Source: Candidatus Dormiibacterota bacterium
GTDB lineage: Bacteria; Chloroflexota; Dormibacteria; Dormibacterales; Dormibacteraceae
Reading direction: 5' to 3'
Length of the DNA stretch: 64,000 bases
Assembly (NCBI GenBank): GCA_003169845.1
Contig: PNAG01000002.1
Span: 248,001 to 312,000, forward strand
In this document: one piece after another, positions 33,343-42,975 of the stretch
Position numbering within the stretch: position 1 is the stretch's first letter
How the letters are laid out: each line of letters opens with the position of its first letter
The notes under the pieces: model-generated
What the model saw: only the letters and a program-made list of their open reading frames with translations
Database searches by the model: none
What the model was told of the DNA's origin: nothing
Made by a program: the position numbers and the translations under genes

Positions 33343-36300
33343 TTGGCGGTAAAACGGCCAGCACAGACCAACGGCCACGGGGCCGGCATGGGCGTGAAAA
33401 CGCGTGTCTCCACAACCGAACCTGAAATCAGACATGCCATCCCCACAGCCGGTGGCCTGCAAAGGCTGATCGACCCCTCTCTCTTCGCCGACCCGTATGC
33501 CGCCGCCAACTTCATCGGCAACGTGCTCGAGGCATCGACTGAGACTTCGATCGTCGGCACTGACCTCGAAGGCAATATCCAGCTCTGGAACGAAGGCGCG
33601 CGCCGCCTTTATGGATACGAGCCCGAGGAGGTCATCGGCAAGGCAAACTCCACTCTCCTTCACACGGCCGAGGACGTGGCTGCCGGACTCGCATCGCAGA
33701 TGATGGCGACGGCGATCGAGACCGGCAAGTTCGAAGGAGCCCTCGTCCGGCGCCGTAAGAACGGCAGCACGTTTTCCGCCCGCGTCGTGCTCACCCCCCG
33801 CCGGGACAGCAATGGCGACGCGATCGGCTTCCTGCTCATCTCCAGGGACGTGTCGGACGAGATCCGGCTGGCCCAGGCGCTGGAGGTCACCCAGGTCTAC
33901 ACGCGCTCCTTGATGGAGTCGAATGTCGACGCGATCATGACCACTGACCCGCTGGGCGTGATCACTGACGTCAACGAGCAGATGGTGCAGTTGACCGAGC
34001 ACTCGCGCGAAGAGCTGATCGGGTCGCGCTTCAACCGCTACTTCACCGAGCCTCGAAAGGCGGACGAGGCCATCCGTCTCGTGCTGCGCGAGGGAAGGGT
34101 CGCCAACTACGAGCTCACCGCCCGCTCCAAGAGCGGCCACGAGACGATGGTCAGCTACAACGCGACCGCCTTCTTCGACCGCGACCGCAAGCTGCAAGGC
34201 GTTTTCGCGGCCGCGCGCGACATCACGGAACAGAAGAAGCTGGAAGAGAAGCTGCGCGAGCAGCAGAACTACCTCCGCGGCCTCATCGAGGCTTCGTTCG
34301 ACGGTCTCGTCATGGTTGATTCACAAGGCCTCATTTCGGACCTGAACGAGCAGATGTGCCGCCTCTCCGGCTACGCGCGGGAGGACTTGCTGGGCACCGC
34401 GTTCGCCACCTACTTCGTGGAGCCCGAGCGCGCGACAGCGGGCGTGAAGGAGACCTTCGACCAGGGCTCGGTCAAGGACTACGTCCTTACGTTGCTCACC
34501 CGGTTGGGGAAACAGCTGCAGGTGTCGATCAACGCCTCCATCTTCCGCGACCACGTCGGCAACGTCCGGGGCATCTTCGCTTCGGCCCGCGATATCACCG
34601 ATCAGGCCCTGCTGCAAGCACAGCTTCTGAGTGAGCGTGCTTACAACAGAAGCCTGATCGAGGCTTCGTTCGACGGCCTGGTCATGGTCGACCCGATGCT
34701 GACCATCACGGACGTGAACGAGAAGATGTGCCAGATGTCCGGGTATGAGAGGACCGAGCTCATCGGCAGCACCTTCCAGGACTACTTCACCGACAACAAG
34801 CGCGCCGCGGCCGGCGTCCGCAACACGCTCGACAAAGGCGCGCTCACCAACTACGAGCTGACCCTGCGCACCAAGGACGGCCACGAGCAGCTGGTGTCGT
34901 TCAACGCCGCAACCTTTGCGGACCAGGCGGGAAAGGTGCGGGGAATCTTCGCGTCGGCTCGCGACATCACCGAGCAGGGAGGCCTCCAGAAGCTGCTGGC
35001 CGAGGAGCAGGCCTACAACAGGGGTCTCTTCGAAGCCTCGCGCGACGGCCTGGTGACCGTGAACGAGGACATGCGGATCACCGACGTGAACGAGACGCTC
35101 TGCAAGATGGTCGGCCGGACACGCGCGCAGCTGGTCGGTTCTTTGTTTCCTGAGCACTTCACCGAGCGCGATCGTGCGATCGACGGGGTGCGTCTCACGT
35201 TCGAGAAGGGCCTGGCCACCAACTACGTGCTGACCATGCAGGCGGCCAACGACAAGAAGGTGCAGGTTTCTTTCAACGCGGCGGTCTTCCGCGACGCTGC
35301 CGGCGTGGTGCGTGGCATCTTCGCCTCGTTCCGCGACGTCACCGACCAGCTTCAGCTCGAGCTGCAGCTCCGCGACACCCAGGTCTATACGCGCTCGCTG
35401 ATCGAGTCGAACGTCGACGGCATCATGACCACCGACCCCCTGGGCGTGATCACCGACGTCAACGAGCAGATGGTGGCGCTCACCAGCCACTCCCGAGAGG
35501 AGCTGATCGGCTCCGCCTTCAAGACCTACTTCACCGAGCCCGATCGAGCCGAGCAAGCCATCCGGCTCGTGCTGACCGAGGGCAAGGTCACCAACTACGA
35601 GCTGACCGCCCTGTCCAAAGAGGGCCGCGAAACCGTGGTCAGCTACAACGCGAGCGCTTTCTTCGACCGCGACAACCGCCTGCAGGGCGTGTTCGCGGCA
35701 GCACGCACCATCACCGAGCAGAGGAAGCTCGAAGAGCAGCTCAGAGAGCAGCAGGCATACCTGCGAGGACTGATCGAATCGTCAGGGGACGGCCTCGTCA
35801 CGGTCGACCCGGACGGCTTCATCTCCGACGTCAACGACCAGGTGTGCCGCATGTCGGGCTACGGACGAGGGGACCTCAACGGCACCCAGTTCGCCGACTA
35901 CTTCACCGAGCGGGAGGTCGCGCGCGCCGGCGTGAAGCAGACCTTCCAGATGGGCGTCGTCACCGAGTACCCGCTGACGATGGTCTCACGCACCCGACGC
36001 CACCTGCAGGTGACGTTCAACGCGTCGGTGTTCAAGGATTCGGGCGGCATCGCCCGCGGCATCTTCGCGTCCGTCCGCGACGTCACCGATCGAGTACGCC
36101 TCGAAGAGCAGATGCGCGAGCAGCAGACCTATCTGCGAGGACTGATCGAATCGTCCGGGGACGGCCTGGTCACGGTCGACCCGGAGGGGTTCATCACGGA
36201 CCTCAACGAGCAGATGTGCCGGATGACGGGGTATTCGCGACAGGAGCTCATGGGCTCTGTTTTCAAGCGGTACTTCACCCAACCGGACAACGCCGGCATG

Positions 36301-37974
36301 GGCGTGCGCAGGACCCTGGCCGAGGGCGGGGTCACCAACTACGAGCTGGTGCTCGAGTCAAAGGGAGGACGGAAGGCCGCGGTCTCCTTCAACGCTTCCG
36401 TGTTCCGGGCCCCTGACGGAGATATCGAGGGCATCTTCGTATCGATGCGCGACATCTCCGAGAAAGCCCGTCTGGAGACCCAGCTCACCGAGCAGCAAGT
36501 CTACAACCGGTCCCTCTTCGAGGCCTCGGCCGACGCCCTCTTCGCGATCGCGCCCGACGGCATCATCACCGACGTCAACGAGGAAGCGACCCGGATCAGC
36601 GGCTACACGCGAAAGCATCTCATCAACTCGAGCTTCCACGACTATTTCACTGACCCCAAGCAAGCTGCGGCAGGCGTGGCCAAGACGCTGGCCGAAGGTC
36701 GCGTCATGGGCTACGAGCTGGTGATCATGACGCGCCAGGGCCGGCGGATAACAGTGAGCGTCAACGCCGGCGTCTTCACCGACGCGGCTGGTCAAGCGCT
36801 CGGCATTCTTGCGGGCGCCCGCGAGATCAGCGCCCAGAAGCTGCTGGAGCAGCAGCTGCGCGATTCACAGGTCTACACGCGCTCGTTGATCGAGTCCAAC
36901 ATCGATGCCCTGGTGACGACCGACCCCGTCGGCGTCATCACAGACGTGAACCAGCAGATGGAGGCGCTGACCGGCCATGGGCGCAATGACCTGATCGGGT
37001 CAGAACTGAAGAACTACTTCACAGAGCCCGGGCGCGCGGAGGAAGGCGTGCGCCAGACCCTGCGTGACGGGAAGGTCACGGATTACGAGCTCACAGCCCT
37101 CAGTCGGGACGGGAAGGAAACCGTGGTCGTCTACAACGCCGCCACGCTTTTCGATCCGGACCACAAGCTGGAGGGCATCTTCGCCGCCGTGCGCGAGATC
37201 ACAGAGCGCAAGCGCTTCGAGCAGCAGCTGCTGGAGACCAACGTGGCGCTCGAGCGTGCGGACCAGGCCAAGGATCGCTTCCTGGCGAGCATGAGCCACG
37301 AGCTGCGAACTCCCCTGAACGCGATCATCGGGTTCACCGGCACCTTGCTCATGAAGCTGCCCGGGCCCCTCAACCCCGAGCAGGAAGGACAGCTGCAGAC
37401 AGTCCAGTCGAGTGGGCGCCACCTGCTCTCGATCATCAACGATCTGCTGGACCTGGCCAAGATCGAGTCAGGCAAATGGGAAGGCGACTTTCAAGCGTTG
37501 AACTGTGCCGAGGTGGCAAAAGAGGTTGCGGGAGGGCTCACCCCGCTGGCGCGCAACAAGGGCATCGCCTTCTCGGTGGTTGCCCCCGAGCACGCGGTGA
37601 CAGCGTCCCTCGACCGGCGTGCACTGAGCCAGATCCTGATCAATCTCAGCAGCAACGCGATCAAGTTCACCGATCAGGGTGAGGTTCGCATCGAGATACA
37701 CGAGGGTTCAACCGGCGGGCGGGCGACGGTGCGGTTCGACGTTATCGACACAGGCATCGGGATCAAACAGCAAGACCAGGACAAGCTGTTCAAAGCGTTC
37801 GAGCAGCTCAAGACATTCGGGATCGCCGCGCCCCGAGAAGGCACAGGCCTTGGCCTGTACATCTGCCAGCGCCTTGCGGGCCTTCTCGGCGGCAGGATCG
37901 AGTTCACCAGCCACGTTGGGGCAGGCAGCGTCTTCAGCTTCATCGCACCGAGAGAGCGTTCACTTGAGCAGTAG
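33343..37974 (+). CDS. Hybrid-type sensor histidine kinase with ten PAS domains
   Basis: This 1543-residue soluble kinase has no membrane segment. PAS 1 spans about residues 63-190. PAS 2-10 start at residues 192, 316, 440, 564, 688, 812, 936, 1060 and 1184, an exact 124-residue step. Each unit carries motifs like ITDVNEQM, ELIGS and FTEP and ends in a coiled-coil linker (EEKLREQQ). HisKA follows with SMSHELRTPLNAI (His 1319) and an HATPase domain with DTGIGIKQQD and GTGLGLYI. It autophosphorylates and passes phosphate to nearby receivers. TTG 33343 has a GAGGTG just upstream; its start is probable. The next gene overlaps the stop. Confidence 0.85.
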   Translation: MAVKRPAQTNGHGAGMGVKTRVSTTEPEIRHAIPTAGGLQRLIDPSLFADPYAAANFIGNVLEASTETSIVGTDLEGNIQLWNEGARRLYGYEPEEVIGKANSTLLHTAEDVAAGLASQMMATAIETGKFEGALVRRRKNGSTFSARVVLTPRRDSNGDAIGFLLISRDVSDEIRLAQALEVTQVYTRSLMESNVDAIMTTDPLGVITDVNEQMVQLTEHSREELIGSRFNRYFTEPRKADEAIRLVLREGRVANYELTARSKSGHETMVSYNATAFFDRDRKLQGVFAAARDITEQKKLEEKLREQQNYLRGLIEASFDGLVMVDSQGLISDLNEQMCRLSGYAREDLLGTAFATYFVEPERATAGVKETFDQGSVKDYVLTLLTRLGKQLQVSINASIFRDHVGNVRGIFASARDITDQALLQAQLLSERAYNRSLIEASFDGLVMVDPMLTITDVNEKMCQMSGYERTELIGSTFQDYFTDNKRAAAGVRNTLDKGALTNYELTLRTKDGHEQLVSFNAATFADQAGKVRGIFASARDITEQGGLQKLLAEEQAYNRGLFEASRDGLVTVNEDMRITDVNETLCKMVGRTRAQLVGSLFPEHFTERDRAIDGVRLTFEKGLATNYVLTMQAANDKKVQVSFNAAVFRDAAGVVRGIFASFRDVTDQLQLELQLRDTQVYTRSLIESNVDGIMTTDPLGVITDVNEQMVALTSHSREELIGSAFKTYFTEPDRAEQAIRLVLTEGKVTNYELTALSKEGRETVVSYNASAFFDRDNRLQGVFAAARTITEQRKLEEQLREQQAYLRGLIESSGDGLVTVDPDGFISDVNDQVCRMSGYGRGDLNGTQFADYFTEREVARAGVKQTFQMGVVTEYPLTMVSRTRRHLQVTFNASVFKDSGGIARGIFASVRDVTDRVRLEEQMREQQTYLRGLIESSGDGLVTVDPEGFITDLNEQMCRMTGYSRQELMGSVFKRYFTQPDNAGMGVRRTLAEGGVTNYELVLESKGGRKAAVSFNASVFRAPDGDIEGIFVSMRDISEKARLETQLTEQQVYNRSLFEASADALFAIAPDGIITDVNEEATRISGYTRKHLINSSFHDYFTDPKQAAAGVAKTLAEGRVMGYELVIMTRQGRRITVSVNAGVFTDAAGQALGILAGAREISAQKLLEQQLRDSQVYTRSLIESNIDALVTTDPVGVITDVNQQMEALTGHGRNDLIGSELKNYFTEPGRAEEGVRQTLRDGKVTDYELTALSRDGKETVVVYNAATLFDPDHKLEGIFAAVREITERKRFEQQLLETNVALERADQAKDRFLASMSHELRTPLNAIIGFTGTLLMKLPGPLNPEQEGQLQTVQSSGRHLLSIINDLLDLAKIESGKWEGDFQALNCAEVAKEVAGGLTPLARNKGIAFSVVAPEHAVTASLDRRALSQILINLSSNAIKFTDQGEVRIEIHEGSTGGRATVRFDVIDTGIGIKQQDQDKLFKAFEQLKTFGIAAPREGTGLGLYICQRLAGLLGGRIEFTSHVGAGSVFSFIAPRERSLEQ

Positions 37975-38365
37975 GAACCTGATCCTTGTCGTCGAGGACA
38001 ACAAAGCCAGCAGCGACCTGATGGCGTATCTGCTCAGAGCGGCGGGCAACACCGTGATGACCTGCACCGACGGCGCTGACGCGATCGCGATCGCGGGGCA
38101 CGATCATCCCCAGGTCATCGTCATGGATCTCCAGCTCGAACGAATGAGTGGGCTCGAGGCGGCGGCCGTGCTCGCTGCAGATGCCGAGTTGAAGGCGATT
38201 CCGCGGATCGCCGTGACGGCGTATGCGATGGTCGGGGACCGAGACCGGGTGCTGAAGGCCGGGTTCCAGGGCTACATCGCCAAACCCATCGAACCAACCA
38301 CCTTTGCCGCGCAGATCAAAGCGTTCATCGTGCCGGCCGCTCCGGCTCAATCGGACGGCGGCTGA
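37964..38365 (+). CDS. CheY-like single-domain response regulator
   Basis: A 133-residue receiver: LVVEDN acid pocket, IVMDLQLERMSG with the phospho-accepting Asp, VTAYAM and the conserved Lys in YIAKPIEP. It has no output domain, so it is likely a phosphorelay intermediate or diffusible regulator. TTG 37964 lies inside the kinase stop region (overlap 37964-37974), which couples translation to the ten-PAS kinase, its probable partner. Confidence 0.85.
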   Translation: MSSRNLILVVEDNKASSDLMAYLLRAAGNTVMTCTDGADAIAIAGHDHPQVIVMDLQLERMSGLEAAAVLAADAELKAIPRIAVTAYAMVGDRDRVLKAGFQGYIAKPIEPTTFAAQIKAFIVPAAPAQSDGG

Positions 38366-40375
38366 GTGGCGACGGCTGTGGTGGTCGACGACACGGCCGC
38401 GGATCGGCAGCTTGCCGAGACGCTCCTGAAGCATGCCGGGTACGAGGTGCTGTCGAGCGGTGACGGACTCGCCGGGCTGGAGCTGATCAAGAGCGCGAAA
38501 CCGGACATCATCGTCACCGACCTGATCACACCGACCATCGACGGTTATGACCTGGCACGCGCTGTTCGCGCCGATCCGTCGACGGCCTCGATCCCCGTCA
38601 TCATGGTGACGGCCCACTACCTCGAGGCCGAGGTCCGGCGCCTGGCGGCTCAGATGCACATTCAGCAGGTCATCATCAAGCCCTTCGAACCGCAGGTGTT
38701 TCTCGACGCCGTCGCCAGGGCAACGAGCGCCCAAGAGCCGGGAGGCAAACCTAAATCAAAACCGGGAGAGTTTCATATCGGCCACCTGCGCCTGGTGTCC
38801 GCCAAGCTCTACGAGAAGGTGCAGGAGCTCGAGGTCGCGAAGGCCGACTTTGAGTCGACGGCAAGCAGGTATCGCCTGCTCTTCAGGTCCCACCCCGAAC
38901 CGATGTGGGTCTACGACGCCAAGACGCTGCGCTTCGTTGAGGTCAACGACGCCGCCATCCGGCGCTACGGCTACTCACGAGACGAGTTCCTGGCCATGAC
39001 CATCAAGGACATCGATCCACCCGGACAGGCGCCGGCTCTGCCGGCAACTTATGACAACGGTACGAACCCGGACCAGCCGGCCACGGGACTCCATCGGCTG
39101 AAGGACGGCACGGTGATCGAGGTCCAGCTCTCGACCCGCGACATCGGTCATGGGTCTCGCTATGTCATGGCACAGGACGTGACCGAGAAGAAGAAGTACC
39201 AGCAGCAGCTGCAGCAGGCGCAGCGGATGGAGAGCCTCGGGCAGCTCGCAGGCGGCGTCGCACACGACTTCAACAACCTGCTCGGCGTAATTCTCAACTT
39301 CAGCTGGTTTGTCAAGGCCAATCTCACCGCAGAGGTGGAAAGCGGGGCGGGCGAGCGGTGGCGGCCGGTGTTGAAAGACATGGAGCGCATCGAGCGGGCG
39401 GCCGAAAACGCGGCGCGGCTCACCCATCAGCTGCTCGCCTTCGCACGGGTCGACGTCGTTCAACCTCGGCCCCTGGACATCAACGTGGTCGTGGCCGAAA
39501 CGGCGCCGATGCTGCGGCGCACCCTCGGCGAACACATCGACCTGGTTGCGGTTCCAGGCACTGCCCTATGGCCGGTGATGATCGATTCGGGTCAGCTGAG
39601 CCAGGTGCTCACAAACCTCGCAGTCAACTCGCGCGACGCCATGCCGATGGGTGGCCGGCTGACGATCGATGTCGCGAACGTGGACGTCGACCTGGCTTAT
39701 GCGGCGGCGCGGCTGACCTTGAAGCCTGGGCGCTACGTCCGCCTGCGCATCAGTGACACGGGCGCCGGCATGGACACCAGGACATTGGAGCATGCGTTCG
39801 AGCCTTTCTTCACAACCAAGCCTCGCGGACAGGGCACAGGCCTCGGCCTTGCAACTGTCTACGGCATCGTGACCCAGGCAGGTGGAACCGTCGACGTGTA
39901 CTCAGAGCCTGGCCTGGGCACACGCGTGTCGGTGCTGTTGCCGGCGACCGACGAGGCTGTCACCGCTGTCGAAGCGGTGTCGTCCGCACCTCGCGCTCGC
40001 GCGAACGAGACGGTGCTCGTGGTCGAAGACTCGGACGACCTGCGCGAAATAGTCGACCGCATCCTGAGCGGTAATGGATACAACGTGATGGTGGCCCCCA
40101 ACGGGGCGGCGGCGCTCGAGATGGCGCGGGATTACGCGGGCCACATCGACCTTCTCCTGACCGACGTGATCATGCCCCAAATGCAGGGAAACGAGCTTGC
40201 GCCTCGTCTCGTCGAGAGCCGTCCAGACCTTCGCGTGCTCTTCATGTCCGGCTTTGCGCAGCCGGCCCTTGGGGTCAACGGGACACTGTCGGCTGCGGTG
40301 GCTCTCCTGGACAAGCCGTTCAACGAGCCGACCCTGCTCGCCAGGGTCCGACAGGTCCTCGAGGCTCCGGTTTGA
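38366..40375 (+). CDS. Hybrid histidine kinase: REC-PAS-HisKA-HATPase-REC
   Basis: A 669-residue protein. Residues 1-120 are a receiver (VVVDDTAADR, IIVTDLITP, IIKPFEP). A PAS domain follows (LLFRSHPEPMWVYDAKT, YGYSRDEFLAM), then the phosphoacceptor GGVAHDFNNLLG, an HATPase (DTGAGMDTRTL, GTGLGLATVYG) and a C-terminal receiver (VLVVEDSDD, LLLTDVIMP, LLDKPF). GTG 38366 directly abuts the preceding stop. The two receivers suggest it sits mid-relay between the large kinase and the 40372 kinase. Confidence 0.85.
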   Translation: MATAVVVDDTAADRQLAETLLKHAGYEVLSSGDGLAGLELIKSAKPDIIVTDLITPTIDGYDLARAVRADPSTASIPVIMVTAHYLEAEVRRLAAQMHIQQVIIKPFEPQVFLDAVARATSAQEPGGKPKSKPGEFHIGHLRLVSAKLYEKVQELEVAKADFESTASRYRLLFRSHPEPMWVYDAKTLRFVEVNDAAIRRYGYSRDEFLAMTIKDIDPPGQAPALPATYDNGTNPDQPATGLHRLKDGTVIEVQLSTRDIGHGSRYVMAQDVTEKKKYQQQLQQAQRMESLGQLAGGVAHDFNNLLGVILNFSWFVKANLTAEVESGAGERWRPVLKDMERIERAAENAARLTHQLLAFARVDVVQPRPLDINVVVAETAPMLRRTLGEHIDLVAVPGTALWPVMIDSGQLSQVLTNLAVNSRDAMPMGGRLTIDVANVDVDLAYAAARLTLKPGRYVRLRISDTGAGMDTRTLEHAFEPFFTTKPRGQGTGLGLATVYGIVTQAGGTVDVYSEPGLGTRVSVLLPATDEAVTAVEAVSSAPRARANETVLVVEDSDDLREIVDRILSGNGYNVMVAPNGAAALEMARDYAGHIDLLLTDVIMPQMQGNELAPRLVESRPDLRVLFMSGFAQPALGVNGTLSAAVALLDKPFNEPTLLARVRQVLEAPV

Positions 40376-41496
40376 GCAGCCGCGTCCTGATCGTGGACGA
40401 CAGTGAAGACGACATCGAGATGCTCCTTAGGTTCCTGGCCGCGGAGGACACCGTGATTCGAGGTCTGACGGACTCGACCCAGGCGGAAGAGGTCTTCAAC
40501 GAATTCGAGCCCGACCTGGTCTTGCTGGACCTGCACATGCCCCAACCGGACGGCCTCGAGATCCTGAGGCGGATCCGAGAAGCGCGAATCCGGCTTGGCT
40601 TCCTGCCGGTGTTGGTGCTGACCGGTGACGTGGGGCGGGTCGCCCGCAACAACGCGCTGGACCTGGGCGCCGATGATTTCCTGACCAAGCCGCTGGACCG
40701 GCAAGAGGTCGTGCTTCGAGTGCGCAATCTCCTTTCCACCCGGAGGCTGCACGTGGACCTTGCGCGCGCCTACCGGCACAAGAGCGAGTTCCTGGCCAGC
40801 ATGAGCCACGAGCTGCGGACACAGCTCAGCTCGGTCATCGGCTTCTCCGAGCTGCTGATCTCCGACACTGGCGACCGGTTCGACAAAGAGCGCAGGCTGA
40901 AGTTCCTCGCCCAGATCAACTCGAGCGGACGCTACCTGCTGGACCTGACCAGCGACATCCTCGACCTCGCCAAGATCGAGTCGGGCCAGACCGTGCTGCG
41001 CATGGAGAACGTGGTGATCAGCGACGTCGTGCGCAATGTCTTGAGCGTCATGGAGCCGCTGGCGGCGAAGAAGGCGATCCGGCTCGAGACCGACATGGCG
41101 GCCGCCGGGCAGGTTCCGGCCGATGCCGGAAAGCTGAAGCAGATGCTGCTCAATCTCGTGTCAAACGCGGTCAAGTTCACGCCTGAAGGCGGTCGCGTCA
41201 CAATCGGTGTTGAGCGCCTCGCCGAGACAGTCGAGATTTCTGTGTGCGACTCGGGAATCGGCATTGCCGAGTCCGACCGCGAGCACCTGTTCGAGGAATT
41301 CCGGCAGGTCGATTCCGATGTCGCGCGCGAGCAGCATGGAACGGGCCTCGGATTGGCGCTGACAAAGCGTTTCGTCGAGCTGCATGGAGGTCAGGTAAGA
41401 CTGACCAGCGAGGTGGGAAGAGGTAGCGTCTTCACCCTGAGCCTGCCGCTGGCACCGCGCCCTGAGGAGCTGGCCGGCCTTACTCTCGCCTCCTGA
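40372..41496 (+). CDS. REC-HisKA-HATPase hybrid kinase
   Basis: A 374-residue protein with an N-terminal receiver (LIVDDSEDD, LVLLDLHMP, FLTKPLD) followed by a kinase core: SMSHELRTQLSSVIGF, NLVSNAVKFTPEG, DSGIGIAESD, GTGLGLALTKRF. The residue after HELRT is Gln where Pro is usual, which may alter phosphatase or autokinase activity. TTG 40372 overlaps the previous stop (TTGA). It is last of four co-translated relay genes with no DNA-binding output. Confidence 0.85.
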   Translation: MSSRVLIVDDSEDDIEMLLRFLAAEDTVIRGLTDSTQAEEVFNEFEPDLVLLDLHMPQPDGLEILRRIREARIRLGFLPVLVLTGDVGRVARNNALDLGADDFLTKPLDRQEVVLRVRNLLSTRRLHVDLARAYRHKSEFLASMSHELRTQLSSVIGFSELLISDTGDRFDKERRLKFLAQINSSGRYLLDLTSDILDLAKIESGQTVLRMENVVISDVVRNVLSVMEPLAAKKAIRLETDMAAAGQVPADAGKLKQMLLNLVSNAVKFTPEGGRVTIGVERLAETVEISVCDSGIGIAESDREHLFEEFRQVDSDVAREQHGTGLGLALTKRFVELHGGQVRLTSEVGRGSVFTLSLPLAPRPEELAGLTLAS

Positions 41497-41519
41497 AGCG
41501 GTCACCCCGCGTCCCGGAA

Positions 41520-41782
41520 GAAGATGAATGGACTCTGGTAGCTCAGAGTCGCCGCGCCAACGCCGCGCCGGCGATCAGGCTGCCTAGCGCGATCAGCCGG
41601 ATCAATCGGGGGGAGTTGAACGTCCTCGACGCGGGAGCCGAGGTCAGCCGCGCGCTCGAGCTCGCAGGGCTCTATGAGCAGGCGACCGGAGGCGTGGATA
41701 CGAAGCGTTTGTCATCGGCGCCGATCTTCGCGCCGAGCGCACAAGCGGTCTTGACTCAGTTTGGGCCGAAGCCGTCTAGCTG
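41520..41782 (+). pseudogene. Possible STAS-domain gene remnant
   Basis: A frame without a good start codon ends in RGELNVLDAGAEVSRALELA, which resembles the end of STAS anti-sigma-antagonist domains (normally GxLxLxxPSxxVxRVLELTGL). The expected N-terminal half, including the phospho-Ser motif, is absent. It lies in the 397-bp gap 41497-41893, which holds no other gene I can support. I regard it as a decayed STAS gene, at low confidence. Confidence 0.3.
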
Positions 41783-41893
41783 AGGTCTGGCCGCGTTCTC
41801 AGCAACCTCTGAGCTTCCCCACATACCATCGGCAGGTGGAGGGGTGAATCCTGGCGTTGTGAAGTTGGGCGACTTCGAGAGGGGTAGCATGCT

Positions 41894-42946
41894 TTGAGAG
41901 GACTGGTCTTGCTGGCGGCGGCTGCTTTGCTGCTGGGCAGCGAGGTGTGGCCGCCGGCGAAGCCCGCCGCGGCGCTGGTCGGATTCAGCTACAGCCCGCT
42001 CATCTCGCAGTGGGCCAATCGCGCCCCTACCGAAGATCTGGCCATCCTTCTTGCCGCCACCGACCCCGACCTGGTCCGGCTCCCGGTCTACTGGGAATCG
42101 GTCGAGCCCACGCCCGACAGCCTGGACTTCACATCGATCGACGAGCTGCTTGCTGTCGTCGAAGCGCACGACCAGGTGGCGAGCCGCCCCACTCGAGTCG
42201 TGCTCACCATCGGCGCGCGCAACTTCCTCTATCCCGAGCTGCACGAGCCGGCGTGGGCTGCTCCGCGCCAGCAGCCGCACCTGAACGAGCTGCAGTCAGC
42301 AGCCGCTTACCGGGCCTATTTCGACGGCAGCCTCGTGCGGTATCGCTCCTCGCCGCTGCTGTATGCGTGGCAGGTCGAGAACGAGCCTCTCGATTACGTC
42401 GGCAACGTGTCGACGGGCGATGACCAGATCAAGGCCGCGCAGCTGTCATGGGAGATCGGCGAGGCGCACCAGCTCGATCCCGGGCACGAGGTCGTGACGA
42501 CCAGCTTCGACGGTTGGAATGTGACGGTCGACATGCTTCAGCTCTACGCGGCCCCGGTGCTGGCCCTGCTCGGCGGCTACCCGAGCGGACACCCGGGTGG
42601 GGCGCTTGCGGCCGGGGACGCCCTGGGCCTTGACCTGTACATCGACAGTCCTTCGACGCCGCTGCGATTCACCAACCCCGACCTGCGCAGCGTGTGGAAG
42701 CAGCAGGCGATCGATTTCTGGGCAGGGCAGGCTAAAGCGCAGGGCAAGCAGCTGTGGCTGTCCGAGATGCAGGCGCAGCCGTGGAGCAGCTCGCCTGGCT
42801 ACACGCAGTCAAACCTGCTGGCGAGCGCCGCGGACTACCGCCACGAGCCTTTGCAGGTCGTGCTCCTCTGGGGGGTCGAAACCTGGCTGCAGGACCCGGC
42901 CTGGATGGCGGCGGCCAATCACGCGATGACCATCCTGCGCAGCTGA
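41894..42946 (+). CDS. Secreted glycoside hydrolase clan A-like protein
   Basis: A 350-residue protein with a signal peptide (GLVLLAAAALLLGSE) and a TIM-barrel-type sequence: VRLPVYWESVEPTPDSLDF, YAWQVENEPLDYVG (acid/base Glu after Asn) and LWLSEMQAQPWSS (nucleophile region). It parallels the intracellular 31070-32161 protein. It could cleave a polysaccharide or release glycan stress signals, but I cannot name the substrate. TTG 41894 follows a purine-rich stretch GAGAGGGG 9-10 nt upstream. Confidence 0.65.
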   Translation: MRGLVLLAAAALLLGSEVWPPAKPAAALVGFSYSPLISQWANRAPTEDLAILLAATDPDLVRLPVYWESVEPTPDSLDFTSIDELLAVVEAHDQVASRPTRVVLTIGARNFLYPELHEPAWAAPRQQPHLNELQSAAAYRAYFDGSLVRYRSSPLLYAWQVENEPLDYVGNVSTGDDQIKAAQLSWEIGEAHQLDPGHEVVTTSFDGWNVTVDMLQLYAAPVLALLGGYPSGHPGGALAAGDALGLDLYIDSPSTPLRFTNPDLRSVWKQQAIDFWAGQAKAQGKQLWLSEMQAQPWSSSPGYTQSNLLASAADYRHEPLQVVLLWGVETWLQDPAWMAAANHAMTILRS

Positions 42947-42975
42947 TCTCGGGCGCGGGCCCCGGGTGTGCTTCC

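Noticed and set aside
34321..35556. Long antisense frame inside the PAS kinase
   Set aside because: Periodic translation mirrors the PAS repeats; no start context or homology.
33907..37200. Nine near-identical 372-bp repeats, at first sight a satellite or repeat array
   Set aside because: They are in-frame PAS domains of one kinase gene, so not a CRISPR or non-coding repeat.
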